A stretch of 64,000 bases of DNA from Aneurinibacillus sp. Ricciae_BoGa-3 (GCF_028421645.1 NZ_CP116887.1:1862001-1926000), one strand, 5' to 3'; positions 1 through 9,227 are shown, counted from the first letter of the stretch. The notes: generated by a model not told the origin, from the letters alone. Program-made: numbers and translations.

Positions 1-2
1 AT

Positions 3-1130
3 GGAAAAGTTAAAGTTCCGGACGGAATTGCCCACTTCTTGGAGCATAAAATGTTTGAGGAAAAAGAAGGGGATGTATTTGCTGATTTTGCAGCGCATGG
101 AGCTTCTGCCAATGCCTTTACCAGCTTTGAGCGGACGGCTTACCTGTTCTCAAGCACACAGGACATAGAGCACAATGTGGAAACCTTGCTTAATTTTGTA
201 CAGAATCCTTATTTTACCGATGAAAATGTGGAGAAAGAAAAAGGCATTATTGGCCAGGAAATCAGAATGTATGAAGATAACCCAGACTGGCGGGTCTACT
301 TCGGCTTGATTGATAATTACTTTCAGAATCATCCTGTAAAAATCGATATTGCCGGAACCGTTGAATCGATTAGCCATATAACAAAAGAGCTGCTTTACCA
401 GTGTTATGAAACGTTTTACCATCCAAGCAACATGCTTCTTTTTATTGTGGGAGCCGTCGATCCGGATGAAATGATGGAGCTTGTAAAGCGCAATCAGGCA
501 GGGAAAAATTATACAAGGCAGGCGCCGATAGAACGCAGCTATCCGGATGAGCCAGCGGCTATAGCGAAGAAGCGTACTGTTGTCCATCTGCCGGTAGGCA
601 TCCCGAAATGCATGTTTGGCTTTAAAGAAAAAACAGTGGGACTCACTGGCGATACGCTGTTACAGCGCGAGGTTGTGACGGAGTTAGTGCTTGACATCCT
701 GTTCAGCCCCAGTTCGCCGCTGTACCAGAAGCTATATGAAGCAGGGCTGATAAACGATGGATTCGGTGCGGATTTTACGAACCAGCCGCACTATGGCTTC
801 TCCATTATAGGCGGGGATACGAAGGATCCAGACGCGCTTGTCGGAATGGTACAAGAAGAACTGCAGCGTGTCCTAAGCGAGGGGATTGACAGGCAAGCTT
901 TCACCCTTTCCCGCAAGAAAAAACTCGGCGAGTTTCTGCGCGCGCTGAATTCAGTAGAATTTATCGCCAACCAATTTACCAATTACCGGTTTGCTGGAAC
1001 GGACTTATTCAACATTGTGAACGTGCTCGAAGCCGTCACGCTGGACGATGTTAACACGCGGATGCGGGAGCACATGGATTTCGAACAGCTTTCTGTATCC
1101 ATTGTAACATCTGGAGAAGAAACACACTAA
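3..1130 (+). CDS. ymfH: M16 family zinc peptidase, YmfH-like (5' partial)
   Basis: The frame is open from the window edge, so the true start lies upstream. Just inside the edge is the inverted zinc motif HFLEH (bases 33-47), the metal and catalytic site of insulinase/pitrilysin (M16) peptidases. A glutamate in EKGIIGQEI, about 75 residues later, fits the third zinc ligand. The rest covers the usual catalytic N-domain and the inactive C-domain. It sits directly before a YmfI-type reductase, as ymfH does in Bacillus subtilis. The paired M16 gene (ymfF) would lie to the left, outside the window. Substrate is unknown; such pairs are thought to process peptides. Family assignment is firm. Confidence 0.9.
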   Translation, partial: GKVKVPDGIAHFLEHKMFEEKEGDVFADFAAHGASANAFTSFERTAYLFSSTQDIEHNVETLLNFVQNPYFTDENVEKEKGIIGQEIRMYEDNPDWRVYFGLIDNYFQNHPVKIDIAGTVESISHITKELLYQCYETFYHPSNMLLFIVGAVDPDEMMELVKRNQAGKNYTRQAPIERSYPDEPAAIAKKRTVVHLPVGIPKCMFGFKEKTVGLTGDTLLQREVVTELVLDILFSPSSPLYQKLYEAGLINDGFGADFTNQPHYGFSIIGGDTKDPDALVGMVQEELQRVLSEGIDRQAFTLSRKKKLGEFLRALNSVEFIANQFTNYRFAGTDLFNIVNVLEAVTLDDVNTRMREHMDFEQLSVSIVTSGEETH

Positions 1131-1151
1131 ACCGGCAGGGGAAAGATTTAA

Positions 1152-1889
1152 ATGGGGAGAAAAGAAAAATGGGCATGCATTACCGGGGCGGGCCGCGGCA
1201 TTGGAGCCGCAATTGCTCTGCGATTAGCCCGGGAAGGGTATGATTTGCTGCTTCATTACCACTCATCGCAAAATCTTGCGGAGACAGTAGCAGCAGAGTG
1301 CCGGAAGGAAGGGAGCGAGGTCCATCTGGTTTGTGCCGATTTAACCTCGACTGATGGTGCGCACGAACTATTCGGGAAGCTCCCTTTCCACCCGGATGTT
1401 CTTATTTTGAATGCGGGGATCAGCCAGTATGGCGTGATCCAGGATGTTACCCCGGATGAGTTCGATAAGATGATCAATATTCATGTGCGTGCGCCGTTCT
1501 TCTGTGCCCAACAGGCTTTGCCGCATATGATTCGCCGCGGTTATGGCAGAATTATCACGCTATCATCCATATGGGGGCTGGCTGGCGCAAGCTGTGAAGT
1601 TCTTTATTCTGCAGCGAAGGGTGCTGTAAACTCGTTCACCAAAGCGCTGGCAAAAGAAGCAGCACCGAGCGGCATAACCGTTAACGCAGTGGCCCCTGGT
1701 ATGATAGATACAGAGATGATCCGCGATCAGTACAGTGCGGAAGATATAGATGGAATAATTGAAGAAATTCCTGCAGGACGTATGGGGCAATCTGCTGAAA
1801 TAGCCGCTCTGATTGCATTTATCGCCAGCGAAGAAGCGGGGTACATAAACGGCCAGGTGATTAGCGCGAACGGGGCATGGTATTGTTAG
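1152..1889 (+). CDS. ymfI: SDR family reductase, EF-P 5-aminopentanone reductase (YmfI)
   Basis: A 245-residue short-chain dehydrogenase/reductase. The N-terminal cofactor loop TGAGRGIG (residues 11-18), the NAG motif (LNAGIS, about residue 88), the catalytic Ser in TLSSIWG and the YSAAK Tyr-Lys pair (about residues 152-156) are all present, so it should be an active NAD(P)H enzyme. In B. subtilis YmfI reduces the 5-aminopentanone group on a lysine of elongation factor P. The ymfH-ymfI-ymfJ order supports the same role here; sequence alone could also fit a 3-oxoacyl-ACP reductase. ATG start with AGGGGAAAG upstream, 21 bases after ymfH, so probably one operon. Confidence 0.85.
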   Translation: MGRKEKWACITGAGRGIGAAIALRLAREGYDLLLHYHSSQNLAETVAAECRKEGSEVHLVCADLTSTDGAHELFGKLPFHPDVLILNAGISQYGVIQDVTPDEFDKMINIHVRAPFFCAQQALPHMIRRGYGRIITLSSIWGLAGASCEVLYSAAKGAVNSFTKALAKEAAPSGITVNAVAPGMIDTEMIRDQYSAEDIDGIIEEIPAGRMGQSAEIAALIAFIASEEAGYINGQVISANGAWYC

Positions 1890-1979
1890 AAACCGTGTAT
1901 AGCGAACCTCCTTTTGAGTCATATTACGAACAGAGGGTTTGGCGTAAAACCCTGTATGATTATAAGGAGGGACAGCCCA

Positions 1980-2240
1980 ATGTCAGTTCTTAACAACTTT
2001 AATGATTGGAAATCGTTTCTTGCTCAGCGTGTTACACAGAGTGCCTCATCCGGTGTGGGTGAAGATGCAATGCAGAATATGGCATACGAAATCGGCGATT
2101 ATCTTTCCGCACATGTCGACCCGAAAAATGAACAGGAGCGACTTCTCAAGGAACTGTGGGATGCAGGTAACGAGCAGGAACAACGTGCGATGGCTGGTGT
2201 TATGGTCAAGTATGTACAGGGACAAAACCGCACCAGCTAA
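1980..2240 (+). CDS. ymfJ: DUF3243 family protein (YmfJ)
   Basis: An 86-residue soluble protein starting MSVLNNFNDW behind a strong TAAGGAGG site (1962-1969). A longer reading from 1914 has no ribosome site. Length, the start and the Asn/Gln-rich C-terminus fit the DUF3243 family, of which B. subtilis YmfJ is a member. The position between ymfI and ymfK agrees. Function is unknown in the family. It is followed by a good rho-independent terminator, so it closes the ymfH-I-J operon. Confidence 0.85.
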   Translation: MSVLNNFNDWKSFLAQRVTQSASSGVGEDAMQNMAYEIGDYLSAHVDPKNEQERLLKELWDAGNEQEQRAMAGVMVKYVQGQNRTS

Positions 2241-2262
2241 GTTTAGGTGTGTGCCACTACCC

Positions 2263-2296
2263 CGAAAGCCCTCTTTTTTGGAAGAGGGCTTTTTGT
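2263..2296 (+). terminator. Rho-independent terminator after ymfJ
   Basis: AAAGCCCTCTT and GAAGAGGGCTTT form an 11-bp stem with a short T-rich loop, ending in a run of T at 2290-2294. It separates the ymfHIJ unit from ymfK. Confidence 0.85.
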
Positions 2297-2410
2297 CGAT
2301 TTCATGCATGGAAAAATTTTTTGCCTATTTTCAATGGAACGATTTGATCTTTTAGTGTAGAATAGTGTCGTTACAGAAAGAAGAAGCAGGATGAAAGGGC
2401 GTATTTCACA

Positions 2411-3208
2411 ATGAGCAATCAAAAGCAGGATTGGTATTTGGAATACGAAGTACATAACAACAGACCCGGGCTCTTAGGTGACGTGGCATCTATACTGGGG
2501 ATGCTTTCCATTAATATTGTGACAATCAATGGTGTCGAATCGATTCAAGGCAAAGTAAACAGGCGCCGCGGGCTCTTAATTCGCGCTGATGATGCAAAAA
2601 AAATTGAACTTCTGGGAAGCATATTAGAAAAGGTAGAAAGTATCAGCTTACGAAAATTGCGCCAGCCAACGATTCTTGACCTGCTAGCAGTTAGGCACGG
2701 GCGTTACATAGAAAGAGATTCGGAAGATAAGCGGACGTTTCGTTTTATCCGTGAAGAGATTGGTGTGCTGGTTGATTTTATGGCGGAGATTTTTAAGCGT
2801 GAGGGCAATCAGCTGGTAGGGATTCGGGGAATGCCGCGTGTGGGTAAAACCGAGTCCACTGTTGCGGCCTGCGTATCCGCAAACAGACGGTGGACGTTTA
2901 TTTCGTCTACGCTGATTCGCCAGACGGTGCGCAACCAGTTAACATTAGACGAGATGGGCGAAGGACACGTCTATTTAATCGATGGCATTGTTTCAACTAT
3001 GCGAAGCACAGAGAAGCACGCCATGCTGATGCGGGAGATTATGCGGATGCCGTATACCAAGGTCATTGAACACCCGGACGTTTTTGTCAGGGAGACGGAG
3101 TATAACATAAGCGATTTTGATTATATAATTGAACTGCGCAATGACCCGGATGAAGAAATTACATATGAAAATATTGAAACGGGGTTTTCCGGGTTTGATC
3201 TTCCTTGA
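2411..3208 (+). CDS. ymfK: YmfK family protein (DUF3388), ACT-like plus P-loop
   Basis: 265 residues. The N-terminal 70 residues look like an ACT-type regulatory fold (YEVHNNRPGLLGDVASILGM). The middle carries a P-loop-like stretch, GIRGMPRVGKTES (about residues 138-150), followed by a segment that reads like a nucleotide-handling domain. Size and order match YmfK of B. subtilis, a DUF3388 protein of unknown function. ATG start; the upstream GAAAGGG is a modest ribosome site. It stands between a terminator and the RodZ-like gene with a 37-base gap, so it probably shares a transcript with the latter. Confidence 0.8.
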   Translation: MSNQKQDWYLEYEVHNNRPGLLGDVASILGMLSINIVTINGVESIQGKVNRRRGLLIRADDAKKIELLGSILEKVESISLRKLRQPTILDLLAVRHGRYIERDSEDKRTFRFIREEIGVLVDFMAEIFKREGNQLVGIRGMPRVGKTESTVAACVSANRRWTFISSTLIRQTVRNQLTLDEMGEGHVYLIDGIVSTMRSTEKHAMLMREIMRMPYTKVIEHPDVFVRETEYNISDFDYIIELRNDPDEEITYENIETGFSGFDLP

Positions 3209-3245
3209 GGAAAGAAACGTGGAAAATCCATAGGAGGTGCTTTCT

Positions 3246-4088
3246 TTGTCTGAGCTAGGAGGAGCTTTGCAAAGAGCCAGACAGGATAAGGGAATGACAC
3301 TTTATGATGTACAAGAGTCAACGAAGATTCAAATTCGTTACCTTGAAGCCATCGAAAGTGGACAATTTGATGTTTTACCTGGGCTTTTTTATGTCCGTGC
3401 GTTTATAAAAAGTTATGCGGAGACCGTCGGGCTTGATGCTGACGCACTCATTGCCGAACACGCTTCTGAATTGCCAGCGCCCCCGGTCGTCGAAGACAGC
3501 CCCACCCCGCTTCGGCAAAACCGCCAGCCGCGCAAGGAAGGGAGCGGCGGAAAGTGGGTATCGCGCATCATGCTTTACTTGTTTGCGATTTTGATCGCTG
3601 TGGTGCTGTACTTTGCCGTCACATCATACAAGGGCAAGCAGGCGGAACCGGCGCAGCCGATTGCCAAATCACCTACAGTCTCATCGCCGACAGGTGAAAT
3701 TGTTGTACCGCCGCCTGCCAAACCGAAACCGGCCCCAAGCCCAGCGGCGGTTCAGCCGCCGGCTCCAAAACCCGCTCAGGGTAAGCTTACCCCGGTTACG
3801 GATTCGAGTTCGATAATGAACTATCAGCTGACGGGCGCGGATAAAATTACCGTATCTGTTAAATCAAACACGGGAGCGCACTGGCTGTCTGTATCCGATG
3901 AAAATGGACAGATTACACAGGCAACAGTAGACGAAGGTAAGTCAAACTCCTGGGATATTAAAGGCAAAGTAGCCAAACTCCGCATTTACCGTGTGAAAGA
4001 CGTTACCGTTACGGTCAACGGGCAGGCCATTGATACGTCGGCTCCGAAACGCAGAGGAACACAGGAAATCATAATTACCCGACAGTAA
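3246..4088 (+). CDS. ymfM: RodZ-like helix-turn-helix membrane protein (YmfM)
   Basis: 280 residues from a TTG start; TAGGAGG at 3231-3237 lies 8 bases upstream, which decides this start over the GTG at 3237. Order of parts: an N-terminal Xre/HTH-25 domain (residues 1-75), a basic linker, one membrane segment (IMLYLFAILIAVVLYFAV, about residues 107-124), a Pro/Ala/Lys-rich spacer and a C-terminal DUF4115 beta domain (about 190-280). This is the RodZ layout; RodZ links MreB to the membrane and supports cell shape. B. subtilis YmfM occupies the same place. A terminator follows at once. Confidence 0.9.
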   Translation: MSELGGALQRARQDKGMTLYDVQESTKIQIRYLEAIESGQFDVLPGLFYVRAFIKSYAETVGLDADALIAEHASELPAPPVVEDSPTPLRQNRQPRKEGSGGKWVSRIMLYLFAILIAVVLYFAVTSYKGKQAEPAQPIAKSPTVSSPTGEIVVPPPAKPKPAPSPAAVQPPAPKPAQGKLTPVTDSSSIMNYQLTGADKITVSVKSNTGAHWLSVSDENGQITQATVDEGKSNSWDIKGKVAKLRIYRVKDVTVTVNGQAIDTSAPKRRGTQEIIITRQ

Positions 4089-4117
4089 CCCCCAGCCATC
4101 ATGGGGGGTTTTCTTTT
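4089..4117 (+). terminator. Rho-independent terminator after ymfM
   Basis: CCCCCA...TGGGGG stem with a 7-base loop, followed by TTTTCTTTT, starting at the ymfM stop codon. Confidence 0.8.
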
Positions 4118-4144
4118 GACACGTATTTTTTCGTGTATTATACT
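4116..4144 (+). promoter_or_regulatory. Sigma-A promoter for rimO-pgsA
   Basis: TTGACA (4116-4121) and TATACT (4139-4144) are separated by 17 bases, an almost perfect housekeeping promoter. It overlaps the T-tract of the ymfM terminator and lies 45 bases before the rimO start. Confidence 0.8.
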
Positions 4145-4188
4145 GTAGTTGGAAAAATGGGCACAGTCCCTAGACGGAGGACTAGAAA

Positions 4189-5529
4189 GTGAATAAAACA
4201 GCAGTAGGAGAAAAGGTAGCCATTATTACGCTTGGCTGCGAGAAAAATCTAGTCGATTCCGACATTATGTCGCAATTAATAGATGAGCGGGGGTTTACCC
4301 TCGTAGAAAATCCGGAAGAAGCAAATGTCATTGTCGTTAACACATGCGGTTTTATAGATGCCGCCAAAGAAGAATCGGTCAATACCATTCTTGAAATGGC
4401 TGACCTCAAGAAAACAGGCAGCCTTAAATCCTTGATTGTCGCCGGATGCTTAACGCAGCGCTATAAGGAAGTGCTGATGGATGAGATGCCGGAGATCGAC
4501 GGGATTGTAGGAACAGGTGACTTCGACAAAATTAGCCAAATCATTGAGGAATCGCTTGAAGGACGCAAACCAGTCTTTGTTGGCAATCCCGTGTTCTCCT
4601 ATGAGAATGTATCCCGCCGGAAAGTGGAGAAAGGGACATATTCCGCATTTGTAAAGATAGCGGAAGGCTGTGATAATTCGTGTACGTTCTGCATTATTCC
4701 GCAGCTGCGTGGAGGTTTCCGCAGCCGCTCTATTGAATCGATTGTCAAGGAAGCCCAGGAGCTGGCATCGCAGGGGGTTAAAGAATTAAACTTGATTGCC
4801 CAGGATTCAACGAATTACGGCTTTGATCTGTACGGTGAACGTGTGCTGCATAAGCTTTTGCGCAGCGTTTCTGAAGTGGATGGGATCGAGTGGATTCGCC
4901 TTCACTATGCATATCCTGGTTATTTTACGGATGAACTTATCGAGGAATTCGCTTCCAATCCGAAAATCTGCAAATACATCGACATGCCGCTGCAGCACAG
5001 CGAGGATGCTGTGTTAAAGAGAATGCTAAGGCCTGGGCGCCAGCGGGACATTCGCCAGCTGGTAGGCAAAATCCGCCGGCATATTCCTGACGTTGCGCTG
5101 CGCACATCGATCATCGTTGGCTTTCCTGGTGAAACCGAAGAGCAGTTTAACAACCTTCAGGCGTTTATTCGCGATATCGGTTTTGACAGGCTTGGTGTGT
5201 TTACGTATTCGCAGGAAGAAGGAACAGCTGCAGCCCGCCTCCCGGATCAACTGCCACAGGAGGTAATTGAACGAAGAGCCAACATCCTCATGGAAGTTCA
5301 GCGGGAAGTGGCAAATGAGCGCAATGGCCGTTTTGTTGGCAAGGTTGTTCCCGTTCTGATTGAAGGATATGACGGGCATAACAATGTTCATATGGGGCGC
5401 TCCCAATTTGACGCAGCCGAAATAGATGGTGAGGTTTTTGTCACCGGACACACCGGGAAACTTGGCGAGATAGTCAATGTTCGCATTACCCACTCGTATG
5501 ACTTCGACCTTGCGGGGGAGGTTATCTAG
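4189..5529 (+). CDS. rimO: Ribosomal protein S12 methylthiotransferase RimO
   Basis: 446 residues with the three methylthiotransferase parts: an N-terminal UPF0004 domain with cysteines in TLGCEKN, VNTCGF and VAGCLTQR, a radical-SAM core with the CxxxCxxC motif in GCDNSCTFCIIPQ (about residues 162-174), and a C-terminal TRAM domain. The opening TLGCEKNLVDSD and the overall pattern fit RimO (S12 Asp methylthiolation) rather than MiaB, which is encoded separately at 21.3 kb. GTG start with ACGGAGGA upstream. pgsA begins immediately after the stop codon, so the two are cotranscribed. In B. subtilis rimO is also near this locus; here it lies between ymfM and pgsA. Confidence 0.93.
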   Translation: MNKTAVGEKVAIITLGCEKNLVDSDIMSQLIDERGFTLVENPEEANVIVVNTCGFIDAAKEESVNTILEMADLKKTGSLKSLIVAGCLTQRYKEVLMDEMPEIDGIVGTGDFDKISQIIEESLEGRKPVFVGNPVFSYENVSRRKVEKGTYSAFVKIAEGCDNSCTFCIIPQLRGGFRSRSIESIVKEAQELASQGVKELNLIAQDSTNYGFDLYGERVLHKLLRSVSEVDGIEWIRLHYAYPGYFTDELIEEFASNPKICKYIDMPLQHSEDAVLKRMLRPGRQRDIRQLVGKIRRHIPDVALRTSIIVGFPGETEEQFNNLQAFIRDIGFDRLGVFTYSQEEGTAAARLPDQLPQEVIERRANILMEVQREVANERNGRFVGKVVPVLIEGYDGHNNVHMGRSQFDAAEIDGEVFVTGHTGKLGEIVNVRITHSYDFDLAGEVI

Positions 5530-6108
5530 TTGAATCTGGCCAATCGAATCACACTGGTACGAATTTTTCTCGTACCAGTTGTGATGATCTTTTTGCTCGT
5601 TAAATTCGATACGCTTGGTGCTATCAAAATAGGTGGCGTACATATTACATATAGTGAGTTCATTGCCGCACTTATTTTTATTATTGCCGCCGTTACCGAT
5701 GGGCTTGACGGATATATTGCTCGCTCGCGGAAGATGGTTACCAATCTGGGCAAATTTTTGGATCCGCTGGCCGACAAACTGTTAATTTCTGCTGTCCTGA
5801 TATCATTAGTAGAGATGCAGCGATTGGATGCATGGGTAGCGGTAGTTATTATAAGCCGTGAATTTGCCGTTACGGGGCTTAGGCTCGTTGCCGCAGCGGA
5901 AGGGGTTGTAATTGCAGCAAGCAAGCTCGGAAAATGGAAAACCGTTTTTCAAATCATTGCAGTTGCTTCTCTCATCTTGAAGAATTTCCCGTTCGAGACA
6001 CTCGGTATTCCATTTGCCCAAATTATGGTATGGATTGCCGTTATTATGACCATCGTATCTGGTGTGGAATACTTTATGAAAAACAAAAAAATCATCCCCA
6101 TATCCTAG
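5530..6108 (+). CDS. pgsA: CDP-diacylglycerol-glycerol-3-phosphate 3-phosphatidyltransferase
   Basis: 192 residues, integral membrane. The CDP-alcohol phosphotransferase signature DGxxAR-x8-G-x3-D-x3-D is complete in DGLDGYIARSRKMVTNLG followed by KFLDPLADK (about residues 57-80). It makes phosphatidylglycerol phosphate from CDP-diacylglycerol and glycerol-3-phosphate. Several hydrophobic helices are visible. TTG start directly after the rimO stop, with GGGGGAGG at 5513-5520 inside the end of rimO, indicating coupled expression. Confidence 0.95.
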   Translation: MNLANRITLVRIFLVPVVMIFLLVKFDTLGAIKIGGVHITYSEFIAALIFIIAAVTDGLDGYIARSRKMVTNLGKFLDPLADKLLISAVLISLVEMQRLDAWVAVVIISREFAVTGLRLVAAAEGVVIAASKLGKWKTVFQIIAVASLILKNFPFETLGIPFAQIMVWIAVIMTIVSGVEYFMKNKKIIPIS

Positions 6109-6142
6109 ATCAATAACCGTGATGCTGTTATTGATCTTTCTC
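6108..6142 (+). terminator. Hairpin terminator after pgsA
   Basis: GATCAATAAC (6108-6117) and GTTATTGATC (6127-6136) form a perfect 10-bp stem followed by TTTCTC. The T-tract is short, so some readthrough into cinA is likely. Confidence 0.65.
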
Positions 6143-6162
6143 AGTAATAGGAGGCGTGTTTT

Positions 6163-7407
6163 ATGAAGGCTGAAATCATTGCAGTCGGAACGGAACTGCT
6201 CCTGGGACAGATTGCCAACACAAATGCCCAGTTTATCTCGGAGAAAATAGCAGAGCTTGGGATTGGCATGTATTATCATACAACTGTTGGCGATAATCAT
6301 GAGCGCCTGCGCTCCGTTGTGGAGCTGGCGCTCAACCGTTCGGATCTGATTATTTTTTCCGGCGGACTGGGGCCTACCAAAGACGATCTCACGAAAGAAA
6401 CCGTAGGGCAGGTACTTGGAAAGCCGCTTGTTGAGGATAGGGAGGCCATGGAACGGATCCTTGATTATTTCAAACAGCGCAGCAAGCCAATGACTGAAAA
6501 TAACAGGAAACAGGCGCTCGTTATTGAAGGGAGCAGTATTCTCCCAAATGATCATGGAATGGCACCGGGAATGGCAATTCCTTATCAAGGCAAGCATATT
6601 ATTATGCTCCCGGGACCGCCGAGTGAATTATATCCAATGTTTACTACATATGCAGTGCCTTACCTTTTATCCATACTGAATGAAAAACAGATCGTTCATT
6701 CTAAAGTTCTCCGCTTTTTTGGCATTGGGGAATCCGCCCTTGAAGAAACGCTAATGGATCTGATTGACAACCAGATCAATCCAACGATTGCCCCTCTTGC
6801 TAAGGAAGGCGAGGTTACGATCCGCCTTACCGCGCGCAGTGCTTCGCAGGATGAAGCGGAGAAGCTAATCGCTGAAGTGGAGCGGGAAATTGAAAGCAGG
6901 GTAGGACGCTATATTTATGGGTATAATGATGAGTCGCTTGTTAGTGTGCTCGTTGATCAGTTGAAGGAGTCAGGAAAGACCGCAGCCTTTGCTGAAAGCA
7001 TAACAGGCGGTCTTATCAGCCATATGGTGACAGCGATCCCCGGAAGTTCACAGGTACTGAAAGGCAGTATCATTTGCTATACGAATGAAGTAAAGCAAAG
7101 CCAGCTTGGTGTACCGGATGATATACTCAGCTCGTTTGGTGCGGTAAGCGCCCAATCAGCTGGCCTGATGGCGGAGCAGGTGAGAGTGCGTCTTAACAGT
7201 GATTTTGGTGTATCGATTACCGGGGAGGCTGGACCAAATCCGTCGGAAAACAAACCTGTCGGGCTCGTTTACATTGGTATAAACGATGGATCACATACCC
7301 ATGTGGAAGAAATCCGCTTATCAGGCAGGCGGTCCGGCATACAGCTGCGCGCAGCGAAATACGCAATATTTATGCTGCTGGAACGAATAAAAAAAGGTGG
7401 TTTTTAA
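6163..7407 (+). CDS. cinA: Competence/damage-inducible protein CinA
   Basis: 414 residues. The N-terminal MoCF-binding-like domain (residues 1-170; VGTELLLGQIANTNA, FSGGLGPTKDD) is followed by a linker and the C-terminal nicotinamide-mononucleotide deamidase domain (AESITGGLISHMVTAIPGSS, about residues 276-295; GEAGP; PVGLVYIG). CinA is linked to NAD salvage and, in competent bacteria, to RecA. ATG start with TAGGAGGCG upstream. The following helicase gene starts directly after its stop. Confidence 0.93.
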   Translation: MKAEIIAVGTELLLGQIANTNAQFISEKIAELGIGMYYHTTVGDNHERLRSVVELALNRSDLIIFSGGLGPTKDDLTKETVGQVLGKPLVEDREAMERILDYFKQRSKPMTENNRKQALVIEGSSILPNDHGMAPGMAIPYQGKHIIMLPGPPSELYPMFTTYAVPYLLSILNEKQIVHSKVLRFFGIGESALEETLMDLIDNQINPTIAPLAKEGEVTIRLTARSASQDEAEKLIAEVEREIESRVGRYIYGYNDESLVSVLVDQLKESGKTAAFAESITGGLISHMVTAIPGSSQVLKGSIICYTNEVKQSQLGVPDDILSSFGAVSAQSAGLMAEQVRVRLNSDFGVSITGEAGPNPSENKPVGLVYIGINDGSHTHVEEIRLSGRRSGIQLRAAKYAIFMLLERIKKGGF

Positions 7408-8991
7408 ATGGTACATTTCTCAGATTTTGCCCTGCATAAGTCCATTCAGCAGGCGATCCATGATATGGGATTCGAAGAGCCTTCTCCAATTCAGGAACAG
7501 TGTATCCCCAAGATTCTTGAAGGAGGAGATCTTATTGGACAGGCGCAGACTGGCACAGGAAAAACAGCAGCCTTTGGCCTTCCTTTGATTGAAAAAGTGA
7601 CCGGCCAAAATGCGGTGCAGGCTATTGTGCTTACGCCGACGCGCGAGCTGGCTATACAGGTGTCAGGCGAGCTGCGTAAAATCGCGAAGTATAAAAAAGT
7701 CCGGACTCTTCCAATATATGGTGGGCAGTCGATCGGTCACCAAATTCGTGCGCTGAAGCAGGGCGTGCAGGTAGTGATCGGTACGCCAGGCCGCGTGCTG
7801 GATCATCTGCGCCGTAAAACGCTCCACCTCGACCAGGTGAAAATGCTTGTGCTTGATGAAGCGGACGAAATGCTTGACATGGGATTTCAGGAGGATATTG
7901 AGTCCATTATCCGGGAGACGTCAACAGATCGCCAGACGCTTCTTTTCTCGGCGACGATGCCTCAGGAAATTTTGCGTCTTGCCCGCAAATATATGCAGGA
8001 TCCGCAAACCGTGAGCATTAGCCGCAAAGAGGTAACAGCACCTACGATTGAGCAGGTCTACTATAAAGTGTTTGAACGCAGCAAACTTGAGTCGTTGTGC
8101 CGGATTATCGACAGTGAAGAGCTTGAACTTGGCATCGTTTTCTGCCGGACAAAGCGCGGCGTAGACGAATTAACGGAAGCTCTGCAGGAGCGCGGCTACA
8201 TGGCCAGCGGGCTTCATGGTGATTTAAGCCAGGCACAGCGGGATAAAGTCATGAAATCATTCCGTGACTCCACCATCGAACTGCTGGTTGCCACAGACGT
8301 GGCGGCACGGGGAATTGACGTTGGCAACGTGTCCCATGTTATCAACTATGATATCCCACAGGATCCGGAAAGCTATGTCCACCGCATTGGCCGGACGGGC
8401 CGTGCCGGGCGCCGCGGAATTGCGATCACACTGGTCACTCCGCGAGAAATGAAACAGCTTCGCACCATAGAGAAAGTATCAAAATCAACATTGGAATCCC
8501 GCAACGTGCCTTCGATTGAAGAAGTCTTAGAACGCCAGCAAACCATCTGGAGGCAGCAGCTGGTCAGCCTGATGGACGGGGAGCATGAGCTTGCGCCGTT
8601 TATGCAGGTTGTGGATGGCCTTCACGAAGATTATCCGGTGGACAAAATCGCCGCGGCGGCTCTTTCTTTGGCCTTCTCCAGCACCTTAGCAGACGATGCT
8701 TCGGAGACGTATGATTTTGGCGAGACAGGGGCATCCAGGGGATATGTGCGCTTCTTCATTAACATTGGACGCAGCCTCGATATCCGCCCGCCAGATCTCA
8801 TTAAAGAAATGACAGAACTTGTAGGGATCTCGAGCAAGGCGATTGGCAAAATCGATATCTTTGAGAACTTCACTTTTATTGAAGTATCTGAGGATGTCGC
8901 GCCGTTTGTGTACGAAGCAATGCGTAACTCACGCATTAAAGGTAAACGGGTAAATGTCGAGCCGGCTAAACCTCGTGCAAAAAGAACCTAA
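7408..8991 (+). CDS. DEAD-box ATP-dependent RNA helicase with DbpA-type C-terminal domain
   Basis: 527 residues. Helicase motifs in order: Q motif (FEEPSPIQEQ), Walker A AQTGTGKTA, PTRELA, TPGR, DEAD (VLDEADEML), SAT (FSATMP), then the second RecA lobe with VATDVAARGID and HRIGRTGRAGR. The C-terminal 75 residues (RFFINIGRSLDIRP... IDIFENFTFIEV) look like the DbpA RNA-binding fold, as in CshA/DeaD-type helicases acting on ribosomal RNA or mRNA decay. Its start abuts the cinA stop with AAAGGTGGT just before, so it is cotranscribed with cinA. B. subtilis has no helicase at this place. Confidence 0.92.
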   Translation: MVHFSDFALHKSIQQAIHDMGFEEPSPIQEQCIPKILEGGDLIGQAQTGTGKTAAFGLPLIEKVTGQNAVQAIVLTPTRELAIQVSGELRKIAKYKKVRTLPIYGGQSIGHQIRALKQGVQVVIGTPGRVLDHLRRKTLHLDQVKMLVLDEADEMLDMGFQEDIESIIRETSTDRQTLLFSATMPQEILRLARKYMQDPQTVSISRKEVTAPTIEQVYYKVFERSKLESLCRIIDSEELELGIVFCRTKRGVDELTEALQERGYMASGLHGDLSQAQRDKVMKSFRDSTIELLVATDVAARGIDVGNVSHVINYDIPQDPESYVHRIGRTGRAGRRGIAITLVTPREMKQLRTIEKVSKSTLESRNVPSIEEVLERQQTIWRQQLVSLMDGEHELAPFMQVVDGLHEDYPVDKIAAAALSLAFSSTLADDASETYDFGETGASRGYVRFFINIGRSLDIRPPDLIKEMTELVGISSKAIGKIDIFENFTFIEVSEDVAPFVYEAMRNSRIKGKRVNVEPAKPRAKRT

Positions 8992-8998
8992 GGAGAGA

Positions 8999-9034
8999 TA
9001 GAGGCGGACCTCTTAACAGGCTGCCTCTTTTTTG
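8999..9034 (+). terminator. Rho-independent terminator after the helicase gene
   Basis: AGAGGC (9000-9005) pairs with GCCTCT (9023-9028) around a partly paired loop, followed by a T run to 9033. Confidence 0.7.
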
Positions 9035-9121
9035 TTGCGCCTTACCCCAAGGTGTTTCTCAGAAGAAGGCAAAGCAACAGAGCAAGTTAGAAAGGTAATT
9101 TCTGTAAAAAAATTAGAAAAG

Positions 9122-9135
9122 CGAATAAATGTTCG
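9122..9135 (+). promoter_or_regulatory. LexA (SOS) operator upstream of recA
   Basis: CGAATAAATGTTCG matches the Gram-positive LexA box CGAACRNRYGTTCG at 13 of 14 places. It lies 10 bases before the recA -35 hexamer, where LexA binding would block or hinder polymerase. Known for recA in Bacillus; the site itself is read from the sequence. Confidence 0.8.
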
Positions 9136-9145
9136 TGAAAATGTA

Positions 9146-9174
9146 TTGGCAAATCCCTAGAAAAAAGGTAGAAT
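9146..9174 (+). promoter_or_regulatory. recA promoter
   Basis: TTGGCA (9146-9151), 17 bases, TAGAAT (9169-9174): a good sigma-A promoter between the LexA box and the recA ribosome site. Confidence 0.75.
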
Positions 9175-9227
9175 AGAGATACAGATTGGATAAACATTCA
9201 TGATATTTTGAAATAGAGAAGGGAGCG